Of a DNA stretch of 64,000 nucleotides, positions 53,342 through 61,772 are shown piece by piece. The DNA lies in NCBI GenBank assembly GCA_937991535.1, contig CALKHN010000012.1:1-64000 (forward strand), in the 5' to 3' direction. The notes beneath the pieces are model-generated. The model had not been told where the DNA came from. It did not search any database and was given only the letters and a program-made list of their open reading frames with translations. Position 1 is the stretch's first letter; each line of letters begins with the position of its first letter. The translations under genes were made by a program, and so were the position numbers. Origin of the DNA: an uncultured Sphingobacteriales bacterium. GTDB lineage: Bacteria; Bacteroidota; Bacteroidia; Chitinophagales; Chitinophagaceae.

Positions 53342-54079
53342 ATGAAAGGAAACAGTACTGTCATTTTGCTGGTATTGCTGGCTATAGCACAAATATCAAA
53401 GGCACAATTTATCCTGAAAGGGAAAATAGAGTTTGAGAAAACGGTCAATATCCACAAACAAATGGATCTGGGCGATGATAGCTGGGCTGCAACGCTTAAA
53501 AAACAAACACCTGAATTTAAACATACTTTTTTCAACCTGGTATTTACAGGAAATAAAACACTATATGAACCGGGTCGGGAAAATAATGAAAAGCCCACGC
53601 CCTTTGGTGAAGGTCCGGCATCCTCCAATGTTGTGTACACCGATTTTACAAATCAAACTACCGTAGCTGCCAAACAGGTATTCGATGAGTCGTTTCTGAT
53701 ACAGGATAGCTTGCGCAAGTATAAATGGCATCTTACAAAAGATACCCGCAGGATAGCCGGCTTCGAATGCCGGAGAGCTTTTACGGTTATCATGGACTCA
53801 GTATTCGTGGTGGCTTTTTACACCGATGAAATTGTTTCACCTGGTGGCCCGGAATCTTTTCAGGGATTACCGGGAATGATTCTCGGTGTGATTATTCCCA
53901 GGCTGTACACAAACTGGTATGCTACCAAAGTGCAGCTTGAAGAAGTAAAGCCAACTGCTATTACTCCACCTAAAAAAGGCAAAACCACCAATTACTCCGG
54001 CATGGAAAAAAAAATACAAAATAGCCTTAAGCGCTGGGGCAAATGGGGGCAAAAATACATCTGGCAAATTATGATATGA
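53342..54079 (+). CDS. GLPGLI-family protein
   Basis: About 245 residues from MKGNSTVILLVLLAIAQISKAQ, a signal peptide. The family hallmark is near the C-terminal third: FQGLPGMILGVIIPR (about residues 175-189), here GLPGM for GLPGL. Function unknown; the genes repeatedly occur beside outer-membrane barrel proteins as here (one-base gap). The Lys-rich C-terminus (PPKKGKTTNYSG and KWGQKYIWQI) is notable. An upstream in-frame ATG at 53318 overlaps the previous gene and is rejected. Confidence 0.88.
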   Translation: MKGNSTVILLVLLAIAQISKAQFILKGKIEFEKTVNIHKQMDLGDDSWAATLKKQTPEFKHTFFNLVFTGNKTLYEPGRENNEKPTPFGEGPASSNVVYTDFTNQTTVAAKQVFDESFLIQDSLRKYKWHLTKDTRRIAGFECRRAFTVIMDSVFVVAFYTDEIVSPGGPESFQGLPGMILGVIIPRLYTNWYATKVQLEEVKPTAITPPKKGKTTNYSGMEKKIQNSLKRWGKWGQKYIWQIMI

Positions 54080-54137
54080 GATGGTTAAGGGGTTGATTCG
54101 TTACCTTGTGATGACTGGTTGACTGAACCCAGTTAAT

Positions 54138-54497
54138 ATGCATGACTGGCTAAAAGCTAAAATGATGGCGCCTTTGATCGTATTATATGTATCATGGATT
54201 AAATGGCTGGAAGCAAATATGCTTACCTGCCCCTCCGTTAAATATTTTAGCATAGAATGTCCGGGTTGCGGAATGCAACGCAGCCTGATTGCGCTGCTCA
54301 AAGGAAACTTGCCGGGCTCCCTGCTAATGTACCCCGCATTGTTGCCACTATTGTTGTTGTGTGTTTACGCCCTGCTTCACCTGAAATATAAATTTTCCTG
54401 CGGATCAAAAATTATCATCGGATTGCAAATGGCTGTTGTAAGTATCATTACAGCACATTACATTTACAAAATCGTTACGCACCAAATTTTTCATTAA
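54138..54497 (+). CDS. DUF2752 membrane protein
   Basis: 119 residues with two or three hydrophobic helices. The motif CPGCGMQRSLIALLKGN (about residues 39-55) is the diagnostic region of DUF2752; conserved cysteines suggest a redox or metal role, unproven. It is followed immediately by the next gene, whose ATG begins right after its stop. Confidence 0.85.
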   Translation: MHDWLKAKMMAPLIVLYVSWIKWLEANMLTCPSVKYFSIECPGCGMQRSLIALLKGNLPGSLLMYPALLPLLLLCVYALLHLKYKFSCGSKIIIGLQMAVVSIITAHYIYKIVTHQIFH

Positions 54498-54851
54498 ATG
54501 AACCCACAGGACAGTTCCATATTCGTTCCGCAATCACAGCGTTCATTACCCAATGCTTCAGCGGTACTGGCACTCGGTATTATCTCCATTATTGGCTGTT
54601 GTTGCTATGGCATACCCGGCGTTGTGTGTTCAGTTGTAGCATTGATCCTGTATGGCAAAGACGCACAATTATACCAGGCAAATCCGGAGTGGTATACCGC
54701 TTCATCTTACAGCAACCTGCGTACAGGACGAATATGTGCAATTGTTGGATTGATCCCCTCCATACTTTTTCTTCTGTTTTGGATATTTGTAATGATTACT
54801 GCGGGGTTTGGCATTCTGAGTAATCCTCAGGATATTTTTAACCGGATATAG
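54498..54851 (+). CDS. Small membrane protein with CCC motif (DUF4190-like)
   Basis: 117 residues. Two hydrophobic helices (about residues 25-55 and 80-110), the first containing the GIISIIGCCCYGIPGVVCS stretch. Such CCC-motif proteins follow DUF2752 genes in many Bacteroidetes. Directly abuts the previous gene, so the two probably act together. No function known. Confidence 0.82.
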   Translation: MNPQDSSIFVPQSQRSLPNASAVLALGIISIIGCCCYGIPGVVCSVVALILYGKDAQLYQANPEWYTASSYSNLRTGRICAIVGLIPSILFLLFWIFVMITAGFGILSNPQDIFNRI

Positions 54852-54895
54852 AGTCATTAAAAAAAATATTATAAAAATTTCATAAACCGGACAAA

Positions 54896-54914
54896 TGACC
54901 GTAAATTTGGGTCA
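54896..54914 (+). promoter_or_regulatory. Promoter and candidate autoregulatory operator of the toxin-antitoxin operon
   Basis: The -7 box TAAATTTG (54902-54909) is enclosed by an inverted repeat TGACC (54896-54900) and GGTCA (54910-54914), nine bases apart. A DNA-binding antitoxin covering it would block the promoter. The ATG follows 12 bases later. Confidence 0.55.
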
Positions 54915-54926
54915 AAAATCAAAAGG

Positions 54927-55463
54927 ATGCCTGTGTCTAAAAAATATACTATAGAAGATCCACCATTAAATGTATTAGAAGATCCTGCCGTGGCTTATGC
55001 AGCGGCGGTGCCCTCCAGCCCTTTTTTAAACCTGGTTCGAAGTGTGCTTCACATTCTGGGTATTTCGGGGCAAGCAACCCCATCACCTATTCGAAACAAC
55101 GCAGATTTTATAGGAATAATCCGGGAAGGTATTCCAAAAAAGTCACTTGATCACCTCATGGATAATACAGGTTTAACGGTTGCTGAAATTTCAGCCATCA
55201 TCAGAACTTCGGACAGAACCCTCAGAAGGTATACCGCACGCCAAAAGCTTAATCCTGAGCAATCCGAAAGAATTATTGAACTTGCCAAACTCTACAGTCG
55301 CGGAGAAGAAGTTTTTGGTAACATGGATGCCTTTAAACAATGGATGAACAGTACTGTAATGGCTTTAGGCAATAGAAAACCCAAAACATATTTAGATACC
55401 TCTCTTGGAATAGACCTCCTGATGAACGAATTGGGAAGAATTGAACATGGAATTTTTGCCTGA
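54927..55463 (+). CDS. Xre/MbcA/ParS-type antitoxin of a RES toxin
   Basis: 178 residues. An N-terminal segment of unknown fold (1-60) precedes an Xre-like helix-turn-helix (about 70-115, with GLTVAEISAIIRTSDRTLRRY) and the C-terminal DUF2384/ParS toxin-binding domain (about 125-178, with AKLYSRGEEVFGN and MDAFKQWMNS). It binds and neutralises the RES enzyme and probably represses the operon. Its stop overlaps the toxin ATG (TGATG). Confidence 0.9.
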   Translation: MPVSKKYTIEDPPLNVLEDPAVAYAAAVPSSPFLNLVRSVLHILGISGQATPSPIRNNADFIGIIREGIPKKSLDHLMDNTGLTVAEISAIIRTSDRTLRRYTARQKLNPEQSERIIELAKLYSRGEEVFGNMDAFKQWMNSTVMALGNRKPKTYLDTSLGIDLLMNELGRIEHGIFA

Positions 55464-55915
55464 TGAGAAAGGTATACCGCATTAGTAAATGCATTTATAT
55501 TGAAGATTTGAAAGGTACCGGCGCTTCAAATTATGCCGGCCGCTGGCACAGCAAAGGAACTTATATTTTATATACCGCAGCCACAGCTTCATTGGCCTTG
55601 CTGGAAAGTGTGGCTCATATTGCCGGCATTCCTGCAGACGATTATTGTATGCTTTGCATAGAAGTACCTGACGATAATATTCTTACTATAGCCGCTAAAG
55701 ATCTGCCTGAAAACTGGTATACCAATCCATCACCCGGCTCATTGACCGCTATTGGTGATTATTTCATTCAGAAAAATCAATACCTGGCATTACAACTACC
55801 TTCAGCTATTATGCCAGAAGACAATAATATCCTTATCAATCCCAATCATAAAGACTTCGAAAAAATAAAAGTAGTGTATAAAAGGATAATTCCTATAGAC
55901 AAAAGGCTTTTGTAG
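55463..55915 (+). CDS. RES-domain toxin (NAD+ phosphorylase)
   Basis: 150 residues. RES toxins destroy NAD+ by phosphorolysis and stop growth until the antitoxin inhibits them. The conserved residues are visible: Arg6 in YRISK, the GRWHSKGTYILYTA segment (Tyr about 37), Glu about 48 in LALLESVAH, Ser in LPSAIMPEDNN and Asn in INPNHKDFEK. All five RES positions seem present, so the toxin should be active. Its start overlaps the antitoxin stop. Only 8 bases separate its end from the convergent ribBA. Confidence 0.9.
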   Translation: MRKVYRISKCIYIEDLKGTGASNYAGRWHSKGTYILYTAATASLALLESVAHIAGIPADDYCMLCIEVPDDNILTIAAKDLPENWYTNPSPGSLTAIGDYFIQKNQYLALQLPSAIMPEDNNILINPNHKDFEKIKVVYKRIIPIDKRLL

Positions 55916-55923
55916 GAACTGCT

Positions 55924-57141
55924 TCATTTTCCACTGAGGATCTCATGCCCTAGCTTGTCCCGTTTGGTTTTCAGATACTTTTCGTTGTGTGGATTTGGAT
56001 GAATATGTAATGGCACATTTTCAACAATATCCAAACCATAGCCTACTAATCCGACCCTTTTACGGGGATTATTGCTTATTAATCTCATTTTATTAATCCC
56101 AAGATACCGCAAAATCTGAGCACCCACACCATAATCCCTTTCATCCATTTTAAATCCAAGATGAAGGTTAGCTTCCACAGTATCCATTCCTTCTTCCTGG
56201 AGTTTGTACGCTTTCAGTTTATTTACCAATCCTATTCCCCTGCCTTCCTGGTTCATATATAATACCACACCTTTTCCTTCTTTCTCTACCAGCTTCATCG
56301 CTTCATGTAACTGATCGCCACAATCGCAGCGAAGAGAGCCTAATATATCTCCGGTAAAGCAGGATGAATGTACACGAACCAGCACAGGCTCATCTTTTTG
56401 CCACGCTCCTTTTACCAGTGCCATGTGTTCGCCACTGGATGGATTATTCCTTTCCCTGAAAATAATGAGCTTAAAATGACCATATTTAGTGGGCATATCT
56501 ACCTTAACTATTTCTTCTATCAGAGAATCGGCTTTTAGCCGGTATTCTATCAAATCTTTTATAGTAATTAGCTTAAGCTCAAATTTCTTTGCTATTTCCT
56601 GCAACTCGGGCAGTCTCGCCATTGAACCATCGTCATTCATAATTTCTACCAGTACCCCTCCATATGGCGCATCAAAACCTGCCAGCCGGGCCAGATCAAT
56701 TGTAGCTTCTGTATGACCAGCACGCCTTAACACCCCGCCAGATTTTGCTTTTAAAGGAAAGACATGTCCCGGCCTGCCCAATTCGGAAGGTTTTGTTTCG
56801 GGATTGATCAAAGCTTTGATCGTTTTAGAGCGGTCGTGGGCAGAAACTCCTGTAGTGCAGCCATGTCCTAAAAGATCAACCGATACGGTAAAAGGCGTTT
56901 CATGCAAAGAGGTATTGCTGATAACCATCAGGTCAAGATTCAACTCTGTGCATCTTTCTTCGGTCAAAGGCGCACAAACCAGTCCCCTACCGTGTTTGGT
57001 CATAAAATTAATAATCTCGGGAGTGGCATTCTGGGCGGCAGTAATGAAATCGCCTTCATTTTCACGGTCTTCATCATCCACCACTATTACCAGCTTTCCA
57101 TTCTTTATATCCTCAATCGCACTTTCAATAGTATTGAACAT
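55924..57141 (-). CDS. ribBA: Bifunctional DHBP synthase / GTP cyclohydrolase II
   Basis: Supplies both precursors of riboflavin. 405 residues. The N-terminal DHBP synthase (about 1-200) has VVDDEDRENEGDF (about 20-32) and GHTEATIDLARLAG (about 141-154). The C-terminal cyclohydrolase II (about 205-400) has the zinc cysteines CFTGDILGSLRCDCGD (about 260-275) and the RGIGLVNKLKAYKLQ segment. The -7 box TAACTTTG lies at 57156-57163. No FMN riboswitch was seen before it. Confidence 0.96.
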   Translation of the reverse strand: MFNTIESAIEDIKNGKLVIVVDDEDRENEGDFITAAQNATPEIINFMTKHGRGLVCAPLTEERCTELNLDLMVISNTSLHETPFTVSVDLLGHGCTTGVSAHDRSKTIKALINPETKPSELGRPGHVFPLKAKSGGVLRRAGHTEATIDLARLAGFDAPYGGVLVEIMNDDGSMARLPELQEIAKKFELKLITIKDLIEYRLKADSLIEEIVKVDMPTKYGHFKLIIFRERNNPSSGEHMALVKGAWQKDEPVLVRVHSSCFTGDILGSLRCDCGDQLHEAMKLVEKEGKGVVLYMNQEGRGIGLVNKLKAYKLQEEGMDTVEANLHLGFKMDERDYGVGAQILRYLGINKMRLISNNPRKRVGLVGYGLDIVENVPLHIHPNPHNEKYLKTKRDKLGHEILSGK

Positions 57142-57155
57142 CTTTAGAATTTTGG

Positions 57156-57163
57156 CAAAGTTA
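57156..57163 (-). promoter_or_regulatory. -7 box of ribBA
   Basis: Minus-strand TAACTTTG, 14 bases upstream of the ATG. Confidence 0.55.
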
Positions 57164-57314
57164 CGAATTCGGCAACTTGAACTGGCATATGCAATTTTGT
57201 GCGCAATCCATATGATATTTTTGCAATACCTCCCATTCGTAATAATATCTTAATTAAGACCGAGCCTGTTTCATAAAAGATTGATATTTCTTTGCAGTGA
57301 GAAAAACATCTGTT

Positions 57315-60300
57315 ATGCAACTAATGAGAAAACTATCGTTATCAGTTATTGTACTGATGGTTACCTTATTGGGGTATAGCCAGGTTACCACCAGCAGTAT
57401 TACAGGAACCATATCCGATTCCACGGGTTTTGCACTTGAAGGCGCTACAATCATAGCCACTCATGAACCATCTGGAACAGTTTATACCACCATTTCGGGG
57501 AAAAGTGGATTTTTTAGTATTGCAAATGCCAGAATAGGCGGTCCATACGCAATAAAAGTTGAGTCTATTGGATTTATGACAGCTACCGTGCACGGCATTA
57601 CACTGGCACTTGGGGAACCTTATACCGTAAATATAACGATGGGGATTAATATAAAAAGCCTTTCAACCTTAGTGATCACCGGCAACAGGCAAAGAAGAAA
57701 TACCATCGAAAAAACGGGTGCCTCCACCAATATTTCTGTTCAGCAACTCACACAATTACCAACCATCAATCGCAGCATCAGTGATTTTACACGACTCACC
57801 CCACAATCCAATGGCAATTCTTTTGGGGGAAGAGATGGCCGTTACAACAATGTTCAGGTAGATGGCGCCAATTTTAACAATGGCTTTGGACTTAATGATA
57901 ATCCATTGCCTGGCGGCGGAGGACTTTCATTGGATGCCATTGAAGAAATCCAGGTTAACATCGCTCCATACGATGTAAGGCAGGGTGGGTTTACAGGAGC
58001 AGGTATTAATGCGGTTACCCGCAGCGGCACCAACAGGTTTACCGGGTCGGCATATTATTATTTCAGGCACCAGGGCATTACGGGAACTAAAGTGAATGGA
58101 GAAGAGATTACCAACCCTAAAAGCGCGAGTAAAACAAAAGGATTCAGATTGGGTGGCCCTATTATAAAGAATAAATTATTCTTTTTTGTTAATGCGGAAC
58201 AGATTGAGAACTCCGGCGCCCTGGGAGGGGCTTCAAATCTTTGGAAAGCTTCCGAAAATGGCGTGGCCGACCCCGACAATAATATAGCCCGCACTAAAAG
58301 AAGCGACCTGGAAGCCGTGCGCAATCACCTTATTGATCAATGGGGCTACAACCCGGGAAATTATGAAGGCTACGCTACAAATGCTTTAACAAAAACCACG
58401 TCGGCTTTGGCACGTATTGACTGGAATATCAGCAACAACCATAAGCTGGCAGTACGCTACAACCAGGTAGAAAGCAACTCACCGGAATTGGTTAACGGAA
58501 GTTCCGGACCCAATCCCCGCTCAAGTGTTAACAGAGTAAGTGCTCAGTCCATGGCATTTGAAAAAACAATGTATTTTACAACCAGCAAAGTAAATTCAGT
58601 TACTATTGAATTAAACAGCAAATTCAGTCCAAAACTCTCCAACCAGTTATTGGCCACTTACAGTAAAATTTTTGCTGGCCGTACTACCAATAGCGAGGCT
58701 TTTCCTATGATTGATATTGGCAATGGACAAGGAACATTATCGTCTTACGTAAATTATATTTCTGCCGGCTATGAATTATTTAGCTATGCCAACGAAGTGA
58801 AAAACGACAACTATAATTTTTTCAATAACCTTAACTATGTAACCAATAAACACAATTTCACTTTTGGGGTAAGTTTTGAATTGCAGAAATTCGCCAACGG
58901 CTACACAAGGATGGGTACTTCTTATTACAGGTATGCTTCTGTAGAAGATTTTTTAAAAACTGGTACAACCAATGAAGTTGCCCCTATCCAGTTTGGGCTC
59001 ACATACGCCTACCCGGGGCAGGAACCTTATGCCAAAGTGAGTTATGGTTTACCTGCTGTTTATGTGCAGGACAAAATTTCATTTACAAAAGATTTTAATT
59101 TAACTCTTGGATTGCGGGCAGAAGTACCCTGGTTCATTGACAAACTTCCGGTCAACGAGGCCGTTAATAACCTTACCCTACTGGATATAAACGGCAGTCC
59201 AAAAAATTACCAGTCGGCATGGCCAAAAACCCGTTTAATGCTTTCTCCCCGCATTGGTTTCCGGTGGGATGTGGAAGGAGATAAATCGCTTGTACTGCGT
59301 GGTGGAAGCGGTATTTTTTCAGGAAGGGTACCTTTCGTATGGCTTACCAATATGCCAAGCAACCTGGGTGTGATTCAAAATACGATTGAGCCCGGGGGTT
59401 ACGCGGCATCCGAAGGCTGGATTGGCGATATTCGCTTTAATCCCGACAAATATTATTGGCTCAACAATACACCTTCAAGCGCGTCAGATGTATTTATCAA
59501 ATCGCCGAAAGACGGTGTGCCTTCTTCGCTGGCATTGGTAGATGATAATTTTAAAATGCCACAGGTATGGAGAAGCAGCATTGGTTTTGATAAAGCTATT
59601 CCCAATTCAGCGCTTACCGTAACGGCCGACTTTATATTTACGAAAGATATACAGGCGGTATACCAGTTGGGAGCCAACAGGAAAAACTCCGGAGAAAAGA
59701 TGCATTATGCCGGAGATAACAGGAATTTTTATCCCAATTCCGCCTCCTATACCTATAATTCGTTGTTGGGAGGGAATTCGGGCAGCGTTTTAACGAACAC
59801 AACAAAAGGGTATTCAATGAACTTATCGGTAGGGCTCAGCCTGCCTGCCCGCAAGGGGCTTTTTGGTTCCCTGTTCTATAGCTCAACACTTGCCAATACA
59901 ACCACAGATAATCCGGGTTCCAATGCAAGTTCAGCGTGGGGAAACAGTCCGAATCTGAACAGTCCGAATGACCTTATCCTCTATTCGGCACTGGATGCTT
60001 TGCCCAATAGAATTGTTGGTAATATTTCTTACAGGATCGAATACCTGAAACATCTGGCTACCACCATTTCCCTTTACTATAACGGGGCCAACCCGGGCAG
60101 GTATTCCTATACTTATAATGGCGATTTAAATGGAGATGGAATAAGCGCTGATTTATTGTATATCCCTACCAGTGCCAAGGAATTAAATTTTAAGGAAATC
60201 TCCGGAAGTAACCCTTTCACAGTGGAACAGCAGCGTGCAGCCTTTGACGCCTTTATTGAAAATGATAAATATTTAAGCAAACGGCGAGGCAGTTATGCCG

Positions 60301-60647
60301 AAAGAAATGGTGCATTATTACCCTGGCTGCACCGGTTCGACATTAAAGTACTGCAGGATATTTTTACCAGTATTGGCAAACAAAAAAACACACTTCAGTT
60401 CAGTATTGATGTGATTAATTTTGGTAATATGCTGAACTCTCACTGGGGTATCCGGCAAACCCTGATATCCGGAGCCAATACATTGCTTAGAAAGGCCAGT
60501 GTAACGGCGGATGGGGTTCCCACTTTTACCATGAACACCGTGCAGGTAGGCGGCCAAACCATTTTGCCAACAACAGCATTCAGAGACGTTACCGCAACCA
60601 CAACTACATGGAGCATGCAAATAGGATTACGCTATATTTTTAACTAA
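57315..60647 (+). CDS. Oar-type TonB-dependent receptor
   Basis: About 1110 residues. Signal peptide (MRKLSLSVIVLMVTLLGYSQ), a carboxypeptidase-regulatory-like domain (SITGTISDSTGFALEGATI, about residues 30-110), a plug (NVQVDGANFNNGFGL and VRQGGFTGAGINAVTRSGTN, about 185-245) and a large C-terminal barrel ending with WSMQIGLRYIFN. These Oar-like receptors export or import large ligands and were first linked to adhesion or development. No SusD partner. Start uncertain among 57297 (GTG), 57315 and 57324; the ATG at 57315 is used. Confidence 0.9.
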   Translation: MQLMRKLSLSVIVLMVTLLGYSQVTTSSITGTISDSTGFALEGATIIATHEPSGTVYTTISGKSGFFSIANARIGGPYAIKVESIGFMTATVHGITLALGEPYTVNITMGINIKSLSTLVITGNRQRRNTIEKTGASTNISVQQLTQLPTINRSISDFTRLTPQSNGNSFGGRDGRYNNVQVDGANFNNGFGLNDNPLPGGGGLSLDAIEEIQVNIAPYDVRQGGFTGAGINAVTRSGTNRFTGSAYYYFRHQGITGTKVNGEEITNPKSASKTKGFRLGGPIIKNKLFFFVNAEQIENSGALGGASNLWKASENGVADPDNNIARTKRSDLEAVRNHLIDQWGYNPGNYEGYATNALTKTTSALARIDWNISNNHKLAVRYNQVESNSPELVNGSSGPNPRSSVNRVSAQSMAFEKTMYFTTSKVNSVTIELNSKFSPKLSNQLLATYSKIFAGRTTNSEAFPMIDIGNGQGTLSSYVNYISAGYELFSYANEVKNDNYNFFNNLNYVTNKHNFTFGVSFELQKFANGYTRMGTSYYRYASVEDFLKTGTTNEVAPIQFGLTYAYPGQEPYAKVSYGLPAVYVQDKISFTKDFNLTLGLRAEVPWFIDKLPVNEAVNNLTLLDINGSPKNYQSAWPKTRLMLSPRIGFRWDVEGDKSLVLRGGSGIFSGRVPFVWLTNMPSNLGVIQNTIEPGGYAASEGWIGDIRFNPDKYYWLNNTPSSASDVFIKSPKDGVPSSLALVDDNFKMPQVWRSSIGFDKAIPNSALTVTADFIFTKDIQAVYQLGANRKNSGEKMHYAGDNRNFYPNSASYTYNSLLGGNSGSVLTNTTKGYSMNLSVGLSLPARKGLFGSLFYSSTLANTTTDNPGSNASSAWGNSPNLNSPNDLILYSALDALPNRIVGNISYRIEYLKHLATTISLYYNGANPGRYSYTYNGDLNGDGISADLLYIPTSAKELNFKEISGSNPFTVEQQRAAFDAFIENDKYLSKRRGSYAERNGALLPWLHRFDIKVLQDIFTSIGKQKNTLQFSIDVINFGNMLNSHWGIRQTLISGANTLLRKASVTADGVPTFTMNTVQVGGQTILPTTAFRDVTATTTTWSMQIGLRYIFN

Positions 60648-60664
60648 CACCTTATTTCTTCATT

Positions 60665-60705
60665 AAAAATAAAAGAGACTCACCGTCAGGGTCTCTTTTA
60701 TTTTT
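60665..60705 (+). terminator. Strong intrinsic terminator after the Oar-type receptor
   Basis: AAAAATAAAAGAGAC and GTCTCTTTTATTTTT are perfect 15-base arms around an 11-base loop, 17 bases after the stop. It can act in both directions, though the next minus gene ends 130 bases away. Confidence 0.9.
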
Positions 60706-60835
60706 ATACACGGATTTTTAATCCACGCTAACGATTCCCCTGCTGCGTAACGACTGCTTTATTTTCACCCGCCTGTTCAGCCGCCCGCCCGGCTGACGCC
60801 AGTCGGACGGGGGCAGCCATTTCCACATTTTCAAA

Positions 60836-61645
60836 CTATTTCCCCCATCCCCATTTTAAAAATACAGGCATGGCAATGGCCCAGGTAGCCACATCGTGCC
60901 TGCCATCTTTCATCTCAAGATATTCGATATCGCTGTGTCTTTTATACCCTTTGTGTTCAAGTTCTTCTATCAGTCCAATCGTATCATCAATACAATCAAT
61001 AATTCCATTATTATTGCGGTCTTCCGTTTCATCAAGCGTTCCGGTTTCAAAAAAGAATTTAAGCCAGGGATAATAACTACCCTCCCGTATACGGGCATGC
61101 ATGATGCGGTCTGTGGATTCAACATAACCTTCATCAAGCCCTTTAGACCGCCACCAGAATGAGCCGCTGAAAACCCCTGCTTTTACAAATTCTTTTGGAT
61201 GGTTCCATACAATATCCAGTGCAGACAGTCCGCCTAAGGAAAAACCAGTGAAAGACTTTTCCTTAAAGGAAGTAATACCAGTTTGCGTGTGAATGAACGG
61301 AAGCAATTCCTCTAATATAAATTGAGTATATAAAGCCGCTTTAGCGCCCCTCCCTTTGTAATCTGCAACGAACGCGGTACCGTATTCATTTTTCCGGTCA
61401 TCCCCACAATATATTCCAACGCAAAGCACAGGACGAATTGCATTTTGCCGGTATAAACCCGAAAGGATGCCAGCCAATCCCAGTTCTTCCATATTTTGCC
61501 CATCGTTGATCAGCAATAAACTTACTTCAGTCATTTCCTGAAAAGCAGGAGGCATAAAAAAATCAACGCGCACTTCGCGCTGCAGGAAACGGGAAGGAAG
61601 CTCCAGTTTTTTTAATGTTACTGTGGTTTCTTTTTTTATCTGCAT
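60836..61645 (-). CDS. Putative esterase (alpha/beta hydrolase, esterase D-like)
   Basis: About 269 residues of the PF00756-type alpha/beta hydrolases (FMPPAFQEMTEVSLLLINDGQ near residue 30-50). The nucleophile elbow is SFTGFSLGGLSALDI (about 134-148, Ser in GFSLGG) with a likely acid in TGTLDETEDRN and histidine in GRHDVATW near the C-terminus. No signal peptide, so cytosolic. The ATG at 61645 is fixed by the -7 box 61652-61659. It heads the ATP-grasp/GCS2 group, divergently. Acyl-, glutathione- or peptide-ester hydrolysis are all possible. Confidence 0.85.
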   Translation of the reverse strand: MQIKKETTVTLKKLELPSRFLQREVRVDFFMPPAFQEMTEVSLLLINDGQNMEELGLAGILSGLYRQNAIRPVLCVGIYCGDDRKNEYGTAFVADYKGRGAKAALYTQFILEELLPFIHTQTGITSFKEKSFTGFSLGGLSALDIVWNHPKEFVKAGVFSGSFWWRSKGLDEGYVESTDRIMHARIREGSYYPWLKFFFETGTLDETEDRNNNGIIDCIDDTIGLIEELEHKGYKRHSDIEYLEMKDGRHDVATWAIAMPVFLKWGWGK

Positions 61646-61651
61646 CAGCAC

Positions 61652-61659
61652 CAAATATA
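61652..61659 (-). promoter_or_regulatory. -7 box of the esterase gene
   Basis: Minus-strand TATATTTG fits TAnnTTTG; the ATG at 61645 follows after 6 bases, another near-leaderless arrangement. It rules out the TTG start at 61654. Confidence 0.5.
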
Positions 61660-61772
61660 ACTGAAAGATTTAAAGATAATTTGATCGGCCAAAATAGTTT
61701 TTAGCTATCTTACAATACACTTAAAACCTATTATAAATACCCGGGCGGTACTGCACGGAGAAAAAAAACAGT

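Noticed and set aside
45902..60647. Considered whether the TonB receptors belong to polysaccharide-utilisation loci
   Set aside because: No SusD-like lipoprotein or glycoside-hydrolase gene is beside any of them; glgB is glycogen metabolism, not a PUL enzyme.
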